Shown: one piece after another, positions 33,078 to 44,712 of the stretch
Position numbering within the stretch: position 1 is the first letter of the stretch
How the letters are laid out: each line of letters opens with the position of its first letter
Origin: Paratinospora sagittata
Taxonomy: Eukaryota > Streptophyta > Magnoliopsida > Ranunculales > Menispermaceae
Assembly (NCBI GenBank): GCA_035771175.1
Contig: CM069593.1
Coordinates: 46,127,554 to 46,191,553 of the forward strand
Length of the DNA: 64,000 nt
Direction: 5' to 3'
Notes under the pieces: generated by a model
The model's input: the letters and a program-made list of their open reading frames with translations, nothing else
Databases searched by the model: none
Told to the model about the DNA's origin: nothing
Program-made: the position numbers and the translations under genes

Positions 33078-36000
33078 TCATGTGGAACAGGGCTCCTCCA
33101 CACCTGCAATCTCTCTACAGATAGCAAGCTTTTCTCTGGTTAGGGACTTCGTCATCATATCTGCCCCGTTGTCATTAGTGTGAATTTTTTCAACTTGCAA
33201 CAGTTTATTTTCCAGCACATCACGAATCCAATGATATCTCACGTCGATGTGCTTGGACCTTGAGTGGAAGGTTGAGTTCTTGCTGAGGTGAATTGCGCTT
33301 TGACTGTCGCAATAAAGAACATATTTTTCTTGGTTCTGCTGCAATTCTTGTAGGAACTTTTTCATCCACAAGATCTCCTTACAACCTTCAGTGATTGCAA
33401 TGTACTCTGCTTCTGTGGTACTTAAAGCAATACACTTCTGTAATCGTGATTGCCATGAGACAGCTCCCCCTGCAAATGTTATTAGGTACCCGGATATCGA
33501 CTTTCTCGTATCCACGTCGCCAGCCATATCTGAATCTGTAAATCCTTCTAATACAGATTTACCATTACCAAAACATAGACAATGACTAGAAGTACCTCTA
33601 AGATACCTGAGTATCCATTTGACTGCTGTCCAATGTTCTTTTCCAGGATTTGATAGAAATCGGCTCACAATACCAACAGCATGAGCAATGTCTGGTCTGG
33701 TGCATACCATAGTGTACATTAGACTGCCAACCACCGATGCATAGGGCACCTTACTTATCTCTGATTTCTCCTCCTCGCTTGAAGGACACTGGCTCGAATT
33801 AAGCTTGAAGTGGCTTGCCAGTGGAGAACTAACAGGTTTAGCTTTGCTCATGTTGAATCGCTCTAAGACTTTCTCAATATACTTTTCTTGAGATAGCCAA
33901 AGTTTCTTGTTCTTCCTGTCACGAACAATCTTCATGCCAAGGATTTGTTTTGCGGGTCCTAAGTCTTTCATGGCAAAGGACTTGCTCAACTCTTTCTCCA
34001 ACGTGTTAATCTTGCCAATATCTTGGCCTACAATTAACATATCATCAACATAAAGCAAAAGAATAATAAAATCACCATCAGAGAATTTCTTAATGAAGAC
34101 GCAGTGATCAGCTGTCGTTCGGTTGTACTCCGTTTGCTCCATGAACGAGTCAAACTTTTTATACCACTGCCTCGGTGCCTGTTTTAAACCATACAGACTC
34201 TTCTTCAGCCTGCATACCAGCTTCTCTTTTCTTTTGACTTGGAAACCTTCGGGCTGCTCCATATAGATTTCCTCGTCAAGATCACCATGTAAGAATGTCG
34301 TTTTTACATCAAGTTGTTCAACCTCCAGATTAAGACTAGCTGCCAAGCCAAGAACAACTCGGATTGAAGACATTTTTACCACCGGTGAGAAGATTTCATC
34401 GAAGTCAATGCCTTTCTTCTGTCCGAATCCCTTCACAACCAATCTTGTTTTGTATCGAGGTTGCGAGCTACCTTCTTCACTTTTGATCCTGTACACCCAC
34501 TTGTTCTTGAGGGCTTTCTTTCCCTGTGGTAATTTCACCAAGTCAAATGTGTGATTCTCATGCAGAGATTTCATTTCTTCCTGCATGGCTTTCATCCACT
34601 CAGTCTTATGCTGGTCAGTGATAGCTTCGGTATAGCTCTCCGGTTCTCCCCCGTTAGTGAGCATCACATAGTCGCTAGGAGGATATCTTTGACTTGGTTG
34701 TCGCTCTCTGGTGGATCTCCTTAGTTGTGCTTCTGGTTGGACTTGTTCAGGAACTTGTTCAGGAACTTGTTTTGGTTCTGAACTTTGAGCTGGTGGAACA
34801 TCATCATCAGTATCCGGTGCAGCTCCCTTGTCATCTGAATTTGTTGATGAAGAGACTGGTTCCAGATTAACTGGAAGTTCTTCTGATTGTGGCTTCTCAG
34901 GTTTCTGAAAATCTTCGATCGTCTGATCTTCAAGAAACACCACGTCTCTGCTTCTGACAATCTTTTTGTTGACATGATCCCAAAGTCTGTAGTCGAATTC
35001 TTCATGGGAATATCCCACAAAGATACACTGCTTCACTTTTCCATCCAGCTTGGACCTCTCGTCTCTAGGGATGTGAACAAATGCTCTGCAGCCAAATACT
35101 TTCAAGTGTTTTTAAGAAACGTCTTTCCCCGTCCAAACCTTTTCTGGTACGTCGTAGTTCAGTGGAACTGATGGAGAAAGGTTGATTATATCGACTGCTG
35201 TCCTCATTGCCTCCCCCCAATAGGAGTTTGGCAGTTTTGCATTTGAGAGCATACATCTGACTCTTTCACAAATGGTTATGTTCATCCTCTCTGCGACACC
35301 GTTGTGTTGAGGTGTCTTTGGTACTGATTTTTCCAGCCTGATGCCGAAACTTCTGCAGTACTCCTCGAATGATCCGCGATACTCACCGCCATTGTCTGAT
35401 CGTACACACTTCAAACGTCTGCCAGTTTCTCTTTCAACTTTTACATGAAATTGCTTGAAAACTTCCTGCACTTGATCTTTAGTTTTCAAAGCAAAGGCCC
35501 ACACTTTTCTAGAGTGATCATCAATAAAAGTCACAAAATAATGAGCACCTCCTAGTGTCTTACAACTCATTGTACAGACATCTGTGTGTATTAAATCTAG
35601 AATATTTGCCTTTCTAGACGGTGGGGAACTACGAAATGCAACTCTGTGTTGTTTACCCATAATACAATCAACACAAGTACGTAAAGATGTACCTGTCATT
35701 CCTGGCAAGTGCTCCTTCTTGGAAAGAATTCTGAGACCCTTTTCACTCATGTGGCCGAGCCGCTTATGCCATAACTCGGTGGGAACTTCTTTCCTCATGG
35801 TATTTACTTCTTCTTTACACAGCTTGGCTACTGTGTGGTAGAGTGATGCATCTTTCTTGCCTCTAGCTACTACCAAGTTTCCTTTGGTGAGCTTCCATTT
35901 TCCTTCACCAAAGTTATTATTGTAGCCATCGTCATCAAGCATTCCAGTGGAGATCAAATTGAGACGGATATCTGGAACATGCCTCACATCTTTCAAGAGT

Positions 36001-37100
36001 AACCTGTATCCAAGGTTAGTTTCTAAATAAATATTACCGATGCCGATAATTTTGGATGCATCATCATTTCCCATCCCCACTCGTCCGAAATCACCTTGCG
36101 TGTAGGCTGAGAAGAAATCTCGTCGTGAGGTGACATGGTAGGACGCGCCTGAGTCAACTACCCATGTAGAGTCTTGACTTGCAAGGTTGACATAATCAGC
36201 ACCTCGAACAATGACGACTTCTTCAGTGAGAGTTGCGGTGTCATTTGTTCGGGTTTCTGCTTCTTGATTTATGGATCGTTCCGCCTTTAACTTTCGACAT
36301 TCTCGGATGAAGTGTCCGGGCTTGCCGCAGTGATGACACTTCTTGTCATGCCACGATCTGGACTTTGAGCGTCCTCTTTGCTGACTTTGGTTACGAGGAT
36401 TTCTGCTTTTACTCCTTCCGTGTCATTCTTGCTTGCCTTGTTTTTCCATGACAAGTGCTTCAGTTTCAGGAGTATAACCATTGTCTTTTCGTCGAGACTC
36501 TTCGTTCAGCATTCTGTCTTTTACCATATCCATGGTAAGCTTGCCGCCAGGAGCTGAGTTACTAACTGACACAACTAGAGTGTCCCAGCTTTTTGGTAGA
36601 GAACTCAGCAACAACAACGCTTGTAGCTCGTCATCTACGATCATCATCATAGAGTTGAGTTGATCTACAATGCCTTGGAACTCACTCATGTGTTCCGATA
36701 CGCTGCTTCCATCTTTATACTTCAAATTGACTAATCGTCGTATGAGATTAGCTTTATTCTGTACGGTTGTCATCGCATACATTGTCTCCAACTTTTGCCA
36801 AAGAACGTAATCATCGTGTTCATTTGCAAAATTTTGGAAAATGCTCTTGTCGATCCATTGTCTAATTTGAGCAGCACACTTTCTGTTCAGCACGGCCCAG
36901 TCAACGTCTGTGCTGGTTGTTTTTGATGTCTTGTCATCTGTTGAAGTTGTAGTCACAGCTTCCTCCTTCGGCATTATAATCGGCTTCCACAGATCTTTAA
37001 TGTATAAAAGATCCTCCATCTTCGACTTCCAAATTGCATAATTAAATGCAGTCAACCTGATCATATTGCCTGTGTTCATATTGCCTGTGCTCTCCTCCAT
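33078..37100 (-). pseudogene. copia gag-pol polyprotein with two nonsense codons
   Basis: From the first ATG at 37100 one reading frame of 1341 codons (stop included) runs to the stop at 33078 with no frameshift. It is interrupted by a TGA at 36425-36423 (just before the zinc knuckle) and a TAA at 35114-35112 (inside the integrase C-terminal part). Domains seen: UBN2-type gag (about residues 50-190); CCHC knuckle CHHCGKPGHFIREC (255-268); protease WVVDSGASYH (about 36160-36135); GAG-pre-integrase and HHCC zinc site (about 35780-35660); integrase with HTDV, FIDDHSRKVW and RSDNGGEY acidic residues; reverse transcriptase with YVDDM (about 34056-34040); RNase H with TEAEY and YCDSQSAIHL near the end. 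It would encode all functions for reverse transcription and integration. The first stop is compatible with a C-to-T change in a CGA codon. Confidence 0.93.
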
Positions 37101-37346
37101 TTGAATCGTCAATGAACAGGTTTCGCGGAGCTTGACACTTTTCCGGCGATGAATTTCCGGCGATGAATAGTACTACATGAATAGTACTCAATGAATAATA
37201 CCCTTGTGAATAGTACTATATGAATAATGCCCTTGTGAATAGTACTATATGAATAGACTACTATTCTAAATAGTGACTGCCGACAAAATAGTACTGTATA
37301 CGTGAATAGTAATGTATGTATGAACCGTACCTGCGCTGAAAACGAC
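37101..37346 (-). other. copia leader with short tandem repeats
   Basis: Untranslated stretch between PBS and gag ATG. From about 37150 to 37320 it is built from GTACTATTCAY and ATTATTCAT units (minus strand), at least eight copies, spaced by CACAAGGGC-type words. The same core recurs in the copia leader at 1.5-1.75 kb. Confidence 0.75.
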
Positions 37347-37364
37347 CCAGGCTCTGATACCACT
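37347..37364 (-). other. primer-binding site, initiator Met tRNA type
   Basis: The minus strand reads AGTGGTATCAGAGCCTGG directly after the 5' LTR. This is the same site type as in the element at 1968-1986. Confidence 0.9.
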
Positions 37365-37365
37365 T

Positions 37366-37916
37366 TGTTGGGAAAAACGATGGTTGTAAAGAAATAAATT
37401 CTACAATCCCAGGATAATTTTTCAAACTAAAAATACACCAAAGATAACACCAAAGATTTTAGCGTGAAAAACCCTCCAAAGATGAGGTAAAAACCACGGG
37501 ACCCTTAGGCCACTTAAATACTTCCACTATAATCAAATGGGATTACAAACTTCACCCCTAGGTGGATCTCTCATAAATATACACTAACTATGTATCTTCA
37601 ATTTGTGGATAACACTTCACAAATTAGCTCACACTTTTTCTTCTCAAAGAAACTCTCTTTGAGGCTCTATGGATCTATCAGATTAGATATCTCCGAATGA
37701 ATTTTCAAGTTGAAAATGTAGCTCTATTTATAGAGCTCAAATAGGGGCATTATTGTAATAAAAGAAAAATTATATGTCAAACATTTCGTCGCTGCCCACG
37801 AGCTTCTTGCTTCCTTCTCCACGAGCTTCCCATGCATAGCCCACGTGAGTTATTTGTTTGTTCCATGCAACCTGCCCACGTGAAGTCATGCTAGGTACAG
37901 GAGAGGTGGACCAACA
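37366..37916 (-). repeat. 5' LTR of the copia element (551 bp)
   Basis: Ends are TGTTGGG...CCAACA. Same U3 layout as the other LTR, with two CACGTG cores and a TATA region. It carries a 12-base tandem duplication (ACCAAAGATAAC) at about 37436-37460. ATTAT follows at 37917-37921. Confidence 0.95.
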
Positions 37917-37921
37917 ATTAT

Positions 37922-39358
37922 AAAGAAAAATACTTTTACAATTTAAAAATTATACTCAAAACTATATCTATTCTGATGTGATGTACGATGAATGAAAAAA
38001 AAAATTATTTTTCTATCTGATGATGTGATGTATTTTAACACTCCTTTATTGTAAAATGTTATTATTAATGACAAAGTTGACAATATAATATTTGAAGATT
38101 ATATTAAAGTTCATCCTAATTAAATTAAAGAGTTTTTCAGCCTCAAAAGTGGAAAGTATTTGAAGATTTTGGTTCTATATACTCAAGAGTCCTAAATATT
38201 TGTATCATTTTGTCTTTGATCTCTTTAGTTACATTGCTAACTTTCTCATAAAATGCATAGAAATAGACTAGATAATGATCCAATTTTTGAACTAATAAAT
38301 TAAAATATAGGTATGTATTAGTTAAGACCTTAAACATTTTCCAAAAGGGATGGTAAGTAAGTCTATGAATGAATGATTGGCCGTTTCCAACACAAGTAAC
38401 ACCGGCTCTCACCCCACCCTTTTGCTAACTTCTTACGTTGGTTCAAGTTTTTCTCCTTTTCCTTGTCTGCTTGCAAGACTAAAATTACCATACAATTAAG
38501 CAACTCAATGATGCCCTTGTGAGCAAAATTATCTAATGTCATAACCTCAGTATCCCTTAGATCACGTTATACTTTGAACGCATCAGAGCATTAAAACAAT
38601 TCTTCATTAATAAATTCAAAGAAAATGTCACACAATTTGATCTGTGATTCATATATATATATTACAAAACGATTAAAAAAAAAAAAAGAATTGTCAAGAT
38701 TATAACAAGAATATAACCTGTTTTCAAAAAATGATTTAAAAAAAAAAAAAACCAAAAACACAGCCTTGGACAATTTCTTCAAATTCTCATAACAAAAATA
38801 GATCATCTTCTTGGAACTATCGAAAACTACTGTTTGAATTTTGATTTTGAAATTGGATCCCAAGATTTGAATCGGGCCAAACTAGAAAAAGCTTGCAGGT
38901 GCATAATAAAAGAGTTTAGGCTGATTGTTGAAGCAACTTGAGCTACAAGGAATCAATGAGATTGCTTCCAAATCTTCTAAGAAATAATTCACTAGTACGA
39001 AGAAAGTTGGTGCGCTGATTTTGAAGAGGATCTTAGTAGCAATGCGCAGAGCTGCAGAGAGGCACCTGGATTTGATAGGTTGGTGGTGGCTGCATGACTT
39101 GTGAGGTCGGTAGGTACGTTAAATATTAGTGCCGCCAACTCCAAATTTATGTCACATCCCAACCAACAACCCTATTTTTTTAATTTATTTTTTATTGATG
39201 ATCTATCAAGTCCTCTTAACTATAATTGTTTGATAATATAATACACTACAATTAGATTTTTTTTGTAATATATTGGATCCCATGACCATCAACAAAGGCA
39301 AGCCATGGGCTAAACACTTGTATGATGTACCCATCAACACTGCTTCCATTGCTTAGCC
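37922..39358. other. AT-rich intergenic region
   Basis: No supportable gene. Minus-strand open frames at 38143-38412 and 38591-38863 have no recognisable domain and are AT-driven. The stretch 38880-39120 is less AT-rich, but no reading frame persists across it. Confidence 0.45.
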
Positions 39359-39463
39359 ATGTGTGATGTACACAGCTTCCGTTGCTTCATCACACAAGTC
39401 ATCATTTATTGCCAAAAGATTCTGCCACTTATAAGAACGAAAGGCGAAGGTAAGCCTTTCAAC

Positions 39464-39560
39464 ATGGTGAAAGTGAGTTTAGTCCTAAAGTCGTCCCTGT
39501 ATAAAAATCGCACGGTGAAAGCGAGTTTAGTCCTAAAGTCGTCCCTGTATAAAAATTCTA
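39464..39560 (+). repeat. 48-bp tandem duplication
   Basis: Two adjacent copies of a 48-base unit beginning GGTGAAAG(T/C)GAGTTTAGTCC and running through GTCGTCCCTGTATAAAAAT. They are nearly identical, so the duplication is recent. The 48 bases keep frame, hence an open frame crosses it, but nothing else suggests coding. Confidence 0.85.
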
Positions 39561-41164
39561 GAGCTTGATTCTTCGATTAGTTGAAAAATGGCTACCATTC
39601 TATTCCCACATCAAACAAGGACTAATCTCATACCCGAAGAATGTGAGAAGTATGTGAGAATACTTCGTTGGAAACCAAAAAAAAGAAGGTGAGCATTTCA
39701 ACCCCTCACAATTACACAACAGAGCATAATTATTCCTTGAAGACTCATTTGGTTTAAGGTAGAAATAGCTTAAAACAGGGTGGGGGGAAAAAAGACTTGA
39801 AAAATTTATCAGAAAGCCAAATGAAACAAAAATTCAGGTTTTGGCTCTGACAAGAACTCATAGAAACCATCCTTTACGTTAAACAAGTTCTTCCCAATTT
39901 TAAGCATGAAACTTTGGTGTTCCTTTGATGTTAAATGCGTGACAAATAACTTTGCATTGTTGATGCCTTTGATTCCATATTATGATTCCTGCAGAACTGG
40001 TGACTACTTCAAACGAGCCACTAGAACTAAGACCCACATGAATATATGAAAAAGTCCAAACTGAAAAATAGGAATCGCAAAATAAGATAGAATTTAAAGG
40101 ATAATCCAGAAAACATCTTGCTAAAGACAATTTTTTTTCAGAGACATTCTGCGAGAAATCAATCACGCTGAAACCTCCCCTGGTAAAGCTGACCATTGAA
40201 AGGTACCCGTGTGTAAGTCCAGAAAATATTTAGCACTTATACTAGCTGCTTTCAAGATCTAAGGTCTCAAGCCAATGGAGTGATGCACAAAAGTTAAGTT
40301 CCAAAAATCATACCTAGAAACATGATCAATACATTTCCTTGTTTGTGAATGTGAGCACATACAGACTTACAGAAAAATAAAGCACAAACAAGCACAAACA
40401 ATCACCAACTAAGCAACTTGTGGACATGGAATAAGTGGGACTAATTCTTTCAGAATGGTGAATGTCCTCTTAGCCCCACACTTCATGCCGCAATCAACAT
40501 ATTCCTTAAATGTCTCATAAAAATAAGCTTATACATCACCATTCTGCTGCTAATAAGAATGACTTTCCTTTCATTCAGGATCATAAAAGCCCCAATTCAA
40601 ACATGTCAACCAATCAGTGAACCCTGCATTGCAATGATTGAACCTCTAATCTAGAAAAGACACTCACTAAAAGTCTTCCCGTCTTTTCACCAAGCTCCTC
40701 CTTAATCAATTTCGTAAACCTTCAGTTTCTGAAACATTAAATACAAATAGCAGCCAGCCGAAGAACATTATAATAAGTCAACTCCCAATGGCTCTCAACA
40801 TTTGTTCATCCACAACTGGCCTTTCCAACCCAGTGCATTCCTATGCTAAATTGATCCATAACTGCAATTACCCAACATGGATCCATAGCCATGTTCACCA
40901 AGTATAAAGGTGATATCAAGCTCCACCACTCCAAGAAATGATCTGCTCTCCCAACTTCTACAGAGTTCCAAAATTATAGAACTTTCTAATATTTGGAAAA
41001 GGACAACTCTTGCAGCGTTATCTCACCCATTTCCACCCAACCAGCATCACATTTCCATTTGTCTAAATCGATAATCTTTTAACACATGCAATATCAACTA
41101 ATTTAAGGATAAGATAAAGAATTAGATTTTCTTTTATGAATTGGCTATGATGGATTAAACGGCA
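39561..41164. other. intergenic region, mixed composition
   Basis: No gene is supported. A 98-codon minus-strand frame at 39900-40196 shows no domain I recognise. The stretch 40200-41100 has fairly balanced, non-repetitive sequence that could be remnants of an old gene or transcript, but no frames persist. Confidence 0.4.
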
Positions 41165-41340
41165 GGCCTTGGCACTAGCCGCACGACAGAAGAAGTTACT
41201 CCATTGTGACATGGAGGAAGTCATGGGTTTGAAATTTGAAACAGCCTCCTTGTAGAGTAGATATATAAGAAGGTATACATCATCCCTCCCCCAAACCTGA
41301 CAATATCAGACCCTTGTGCAGTGGATATACCCTTATTAAC
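41165..41340 (+). mobile_element. Au-like SINE, degraded
   Basis: The order CATTGTGACATGGAGG, TCATGGGTTTGAAATTTG (B-box area), AAACAGCCTCCTTG, CATCCCTCCCCCAAACCTG and AGACCCTTGTGCAGTGG follows the layout of the Au SINE family of flowering plants. The A-box end (41165-41200) is poorly conserved. Age is evident from many substitutions, and no target duplication was seen. The family call is from recall of the consensus. Confidence 0.55.
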
Positions 41341-42639
41341 TATAATGGGTTCTTTCTCTTCAATGTCACTCAAAAATTCATGATGAAAATCCATCAACAG
41401 ATTCTGTACAACTGTGCATTTCTTTTAATTTCTTTTCTCTAGATACACAACAGTGAGGCTCCAATCAAAACTTAAAAAGAAAAATTTTAAGACATCAAAA
41501 ATATGGGTCCTCCAACCACTTGGTATGATTCTAGTCAAGCCTTTGTATACTTGATTCACATATTTAATTTACCCATTTGTGTGGGAGTTTTCTTGTTTTT
41601 TAACATCTATCCTTTTTTCTTTTTCTTTTTTTGTTTTCTTTGGGAGATGGGGGGTAACCTAAGTACTTTTCTAGACCCAAAAGCCAAAATTCGGGATACT
41701 ATTTTTCAAAACGATAAACAGAAGCCTCATTATAACAAACTAGGAAGACAATCTTTTTGACCTCGTATTACCAATAATGCGCATAAACTAAAACTAAAAC
41801 TAAAACACTACTAAGCATTCTTCTATCCATTTGAAGTTAGTTATAGAAATCCTACTTCACCATTCAACTCAATCTACACATTCTTTAATTCATTGAGAGG
41901 TCAGACATCTTCAATCACAACCTATAGCCAAATCAATTTTTTTACCTTCAATTTATCCTGTTTTAGTTTTAAATTAGAGAATTTTCACTCATTCTCACTA
42001 CTCGCAACTTAAGTTATTGGCCCTTGCTTCACATGACCAAACCACCTTGCTGACATTCTCTCATTTTGTTCCCAAAGGTTGCTACCTATCGTCTCACAAA
42101 TGATTTCATTCAAATTCAATTTTTTCTTCTTTTTTCCACTAATCCACCTCAAAGATTCTTATTTCCACTATACTTTGAGTATGTATTGTTCCTCCGTTGG
42201 CCTAAAAAATCTACTCCAAAATGAATAATCATTAATGCTCTTAAATCTCATAATTTTAAGGATGAAAAAACTCACAGGACGAGATGCATACTGGTACCGA
42301 TTAACTGAAAAAAGAACATTGTACAATAAGACCATAGATATTGCACCTCAAGGCTTTAAGTCAACCTAATAGCAAAGCAGTCAAAAGTGCAAGGTACACT
42401 TAAGGCGACGAAAGCCCAAACACCAAAGGTGAAAAGGACAAGGCAAACGGAGTAAGGCAAGTGCTTTTCATAAATATTTAAAAAAATGAAATCAATTCAA
42501 CTCAAAAAAAAAAAAAAAGTCTTTTTCCAACTACATGATGTTGGGTACACAAATCTATCTTCTCCACTTTGCTCCTACAAGGGCTAAGTTAAATATTTTT
42601 CTTAATTATATCTATCTATGCTATTTTAGATTTTCCCCT
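41341..42639. other. intergenic region
   Basis: No gene. An open frame at 41503-41760 is interrupted by a T-rich run and shows no domain. At 42340-42470 a CACCTCAAGGCTTTAAG/AAGGCGACGAAAGCCC phrase looks like part of an old dispersed repeat. Confidence 0.4.
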
Positions 42640-42771
42640 GCCTCTTGTTGAAGGCACCTTCCCACTTAAGGTGCATGAAGATGAGAGGTTTCTCATCAAG
42701 GTGGAGGTGTTAGAAACACATGTTTTTATCACTTTCCAAAGGGTTGATTTGTTTTGCGCCAAGGTGGAGAT
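42640..42771 (+). mobile_element. 3' internal end of a plus-strand copia element with polypurine tract
   Basis: The sequence ends CCAAGGTGGAGAT directly before the LTR start TGTTGAAG, the usual copia polypurine tract and LTR junction. Upstream of about 42640 the similarity fades, so the element is truncated on its 5' side. Confidence 0.6.
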
Positions 42772-43323
42772 TGTTGAAGTTATGGCTTAAAACAAATGTA
42801 TGTGGGCTTATCCCAAATGTTGTATGTCTCTTATTTGTTTTGAGCCCATGTAATAGCCTCATATATATAAAGGCTAGTTAAGTTTTTTTTTTTCTTTGTA
42901 GAAAAAGTGAGAGAGGGAGAGAAAAAGAGAGTTATCATTTTTGTTCTCTACATCTCTATTTTGGAAGATGAGAGAAAAAGAAAACAATAGAAGGAAACCC
43001 CTAGGAAAGGAAAAAGTGGTAAGATTGAGATCTACAAAGTGAAATTAATCTCTTGTATGATTTTATCCTATAGTAGTGAAATCTCTACCACCGTGAACAT
43101 AGCCAATTTTGGTGAACCACGTAAAATTTCTTGGTGTTGTAGGTTAGTTGTTCTTTCTTGTTATTTAATTCTTATTTCTTTGTGTTCCTTGATTTTTTTT
43201 CTTTGCATTTGGCACATTTGTGTTGACGTTACATCATTGTCATTATCAAACAAGATCTTAAAGGGGTGTTGCATAAAAAGTGTTTGAAGAAATTCCTAAG
43301 AGAGCATTCTTGGCATTCACCCA
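42772..43323 (+). repeat. copia LTR in plus orientation (552 bp)
   Basis: Begins TGTTGAAGTTATGGC and ends ATTCACCCA. It lacks only the final two bases of the LTR end seen in the partner at 44138-44712. It contains GGTGAACCACGTAAAATTTC and TCTTAGGAAT/AGAGAGCATTCTTGG words shared with the partner, with scattered differences. It should be a 3' LTR because a polypurine tract precedes it. Confidence 0.85.
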
Positions 43324-44099
43324 TTTCTCTACAACTTCTCTCTTTTATAGTGACCTTTCTTCCCACAATGGTAGCACTCCACATTTCTCTTACTTCTAGA
43401 TTTGGATCTAGAACCTTTTCTTTCGGTGTTTCCTTTCTCCTTTGGTCGGCCTCGCTCACTTGAACTCTTAGCAATGAGTATATCTTGAGCATCTTGCCCA
43501 CTTGACTTGTTCATAGTCACATGAGAAATAAAGTCTTGAACCACTTCTTCAAACTTGAGAGTTTTTTTTCCCAAACATAAGAGTAGTCCGAAAATGCTTG
43601 AAAGAGTTTGGAACTAATCTCAACACAAGCAATCCTTTGTCTTCTTCTTCATACTTCACCTCTACCTTCAACAAATCACTAATACACCGATTAAATTCAT
43701 TCAAGTGCTCCATAAGGTCTTGTCCTTCCTCCATCCTTAAGCCATAAAGTTTATCCTTAAGGAATAATTTGTTAGACAGGTCTTCCCCATGTAAAGCTTC
43801 TCAAGCTTATCCCATGCTCCCTCTACGGTCTTCTCTTCCATGACATTGTACATGACCTCATCGGATACATGCAATTCAATAGAGCTAATAGTCTTCATAT
43901 CCATTACATCTCATGTCTCTTTTGACATACTATCAGGTTTTGCTTCGATGCCCCGAATGCATATACGACGCCCTTGTTGGATAAGAATATTTCTCATCTT
44001 TCTTTGTCATAAGGTAAAGTTTGACTTCCCATCAAAAAGCTTCACCTCAACTTTTATACCACCAATGTTTCCGATCATTGTTGCACCATTTTCCGCCAT
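43324..44099 (-). pseudogene. copia gag pseudogene, minus strand
   Basis: An ATG at 44099 (MAENGATMIGNIGG, then VKLFDGKSNF) starts gag. In-frame stops follow, and near 43740 the frame changes into a gag segment (MEEGQDLMEHLNEFNRC, then ISDLLKVEVKYEEEDKG) at 43734-43549. Another shift leads to a basic region and a CYHCGKKGHYKRE zinc knuckle at about 43374-43335. The reading breaks off at the junction with the plus-strand LTR at 43323. No protease or later domain follows. It is non-functional. Confidence 0.8.
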
Positions 44100-44137
44100 A
44101 GCAAACCCCTAGATAACCTAGGCACTGATATACCACT
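44100..44137 (-). other. short copia leader with degenerate PBS
   Basis: The minus strand reads AGTGGTATATCAGTGCCTAGG after the LTR end. It resembles the initiator Met tRNA PBS with a 2-base insertion and one change. The leader is only about 38 bases, unlike the long repeat-rich leaders of the other two copia elements. Confidence 0.6.
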
Positions 44138-44712
44138 TGTGGGTGAATGCCCAAGAATGCTCTCTTAGGAATTTCTTCAAACACTTCTTGTGCAACACCC
44201 CTTCAACATCTTGTTTAATAATGACAATGATGTAACATTAATACAAATGTGTCAAATGCAAAGAAAGAGAAACCAAAGAACACAAAGAAACAAGAATTAA
44301 AGAACAAGAAAGAACAATCAACCCACAACACCAAGAAATTTTACGAGGTTCACCAAAATTGGCTACGTCCACAGAGGTAGAGATTCACTACTATAGGATC
44401 AAATCATACAAGAGATTAATTTCACTTTGTAGAGATTAATCGTACCTCTTCTGTCTTTCATAGGGTTTCCTTCTCTTGCTTTATTTCCTCTCTTCTTTCT
44501 TTTTCTCTCATCTCCCAAACTAGAGATGTAGAGAACAAAAATGAGAACTCTCTTTTTCTCACCCTTTCTCACTTTCTTTACAAAAAAAAATAAAATAAAG
44601 GCTTAACTAGCCTTTATATATATGAGGCTATTATATGAGCTCAAAACAAATAAAAGAAATACAACATTTGGGCTAGACCCACATATATTTGTTTTAAGCC
44701 ATAACTTCAACA
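44138..44712 (-). repeat. copia LTR in minus orientation (575 bp)
   Basis: On the minus strand it starts TGTTGAAGTTATGGC and ends ATTCACCCACA. It is followed on that strand by a PBS and gag, so it is a 5' LTR. The orientation is opposite to the LTR at 42772-43323. The flanks (GAGAT before the first, TCTTT after the second) do not form a target duplication. Confidence 0.85.

Larger units (their letters stand above)
32523..37916 (-). mobile_element. nearly complete Ty1/copia retrotransposon (5394 bp)
   Basis: Minus-strand order: 5' LTR 37916-37366, PBS, leader, gag-pol 37100-33078, polypurine tract 33077-33062, 3' LTR 33061-32523. ATTAT flanks both ends. The domain order gag, protease, integrase, reverse transcriptase, RNase H is that of copia, as opposed to gypsy. 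By eye the LTRs differ at 13 positions in 539 plus one 12-base indel, about 2.4 percent, so the insertion is fairly recent on a plant time scale. Two nonsense codons break gag-pol, so this copy is probably not autonomous, but all cis signals look intact and it could be mobilised in trans. Confidence 0.95.

Noticed and set aside
37101..37112. Gag start four codons upstream of the ATG at 37100
   Set aside because: The codon there is TTG, which is not a normal plant start. The ATG at 37100 is the first in frame.
1500..37320. CRISPR-like spaced short repeats
   Set aside because: The ACTRTTCAY arrays have irregular spacing and degenerate units, lie inside plant retrotransposon leaders, and no cas genes or prokaryotic context exist.
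41503..41760. 85-codon plus-strand open frame
   Set aside because: Crosses a T-rich tract giving poly-Phe, no domain, and no promoter or homologue recognised.
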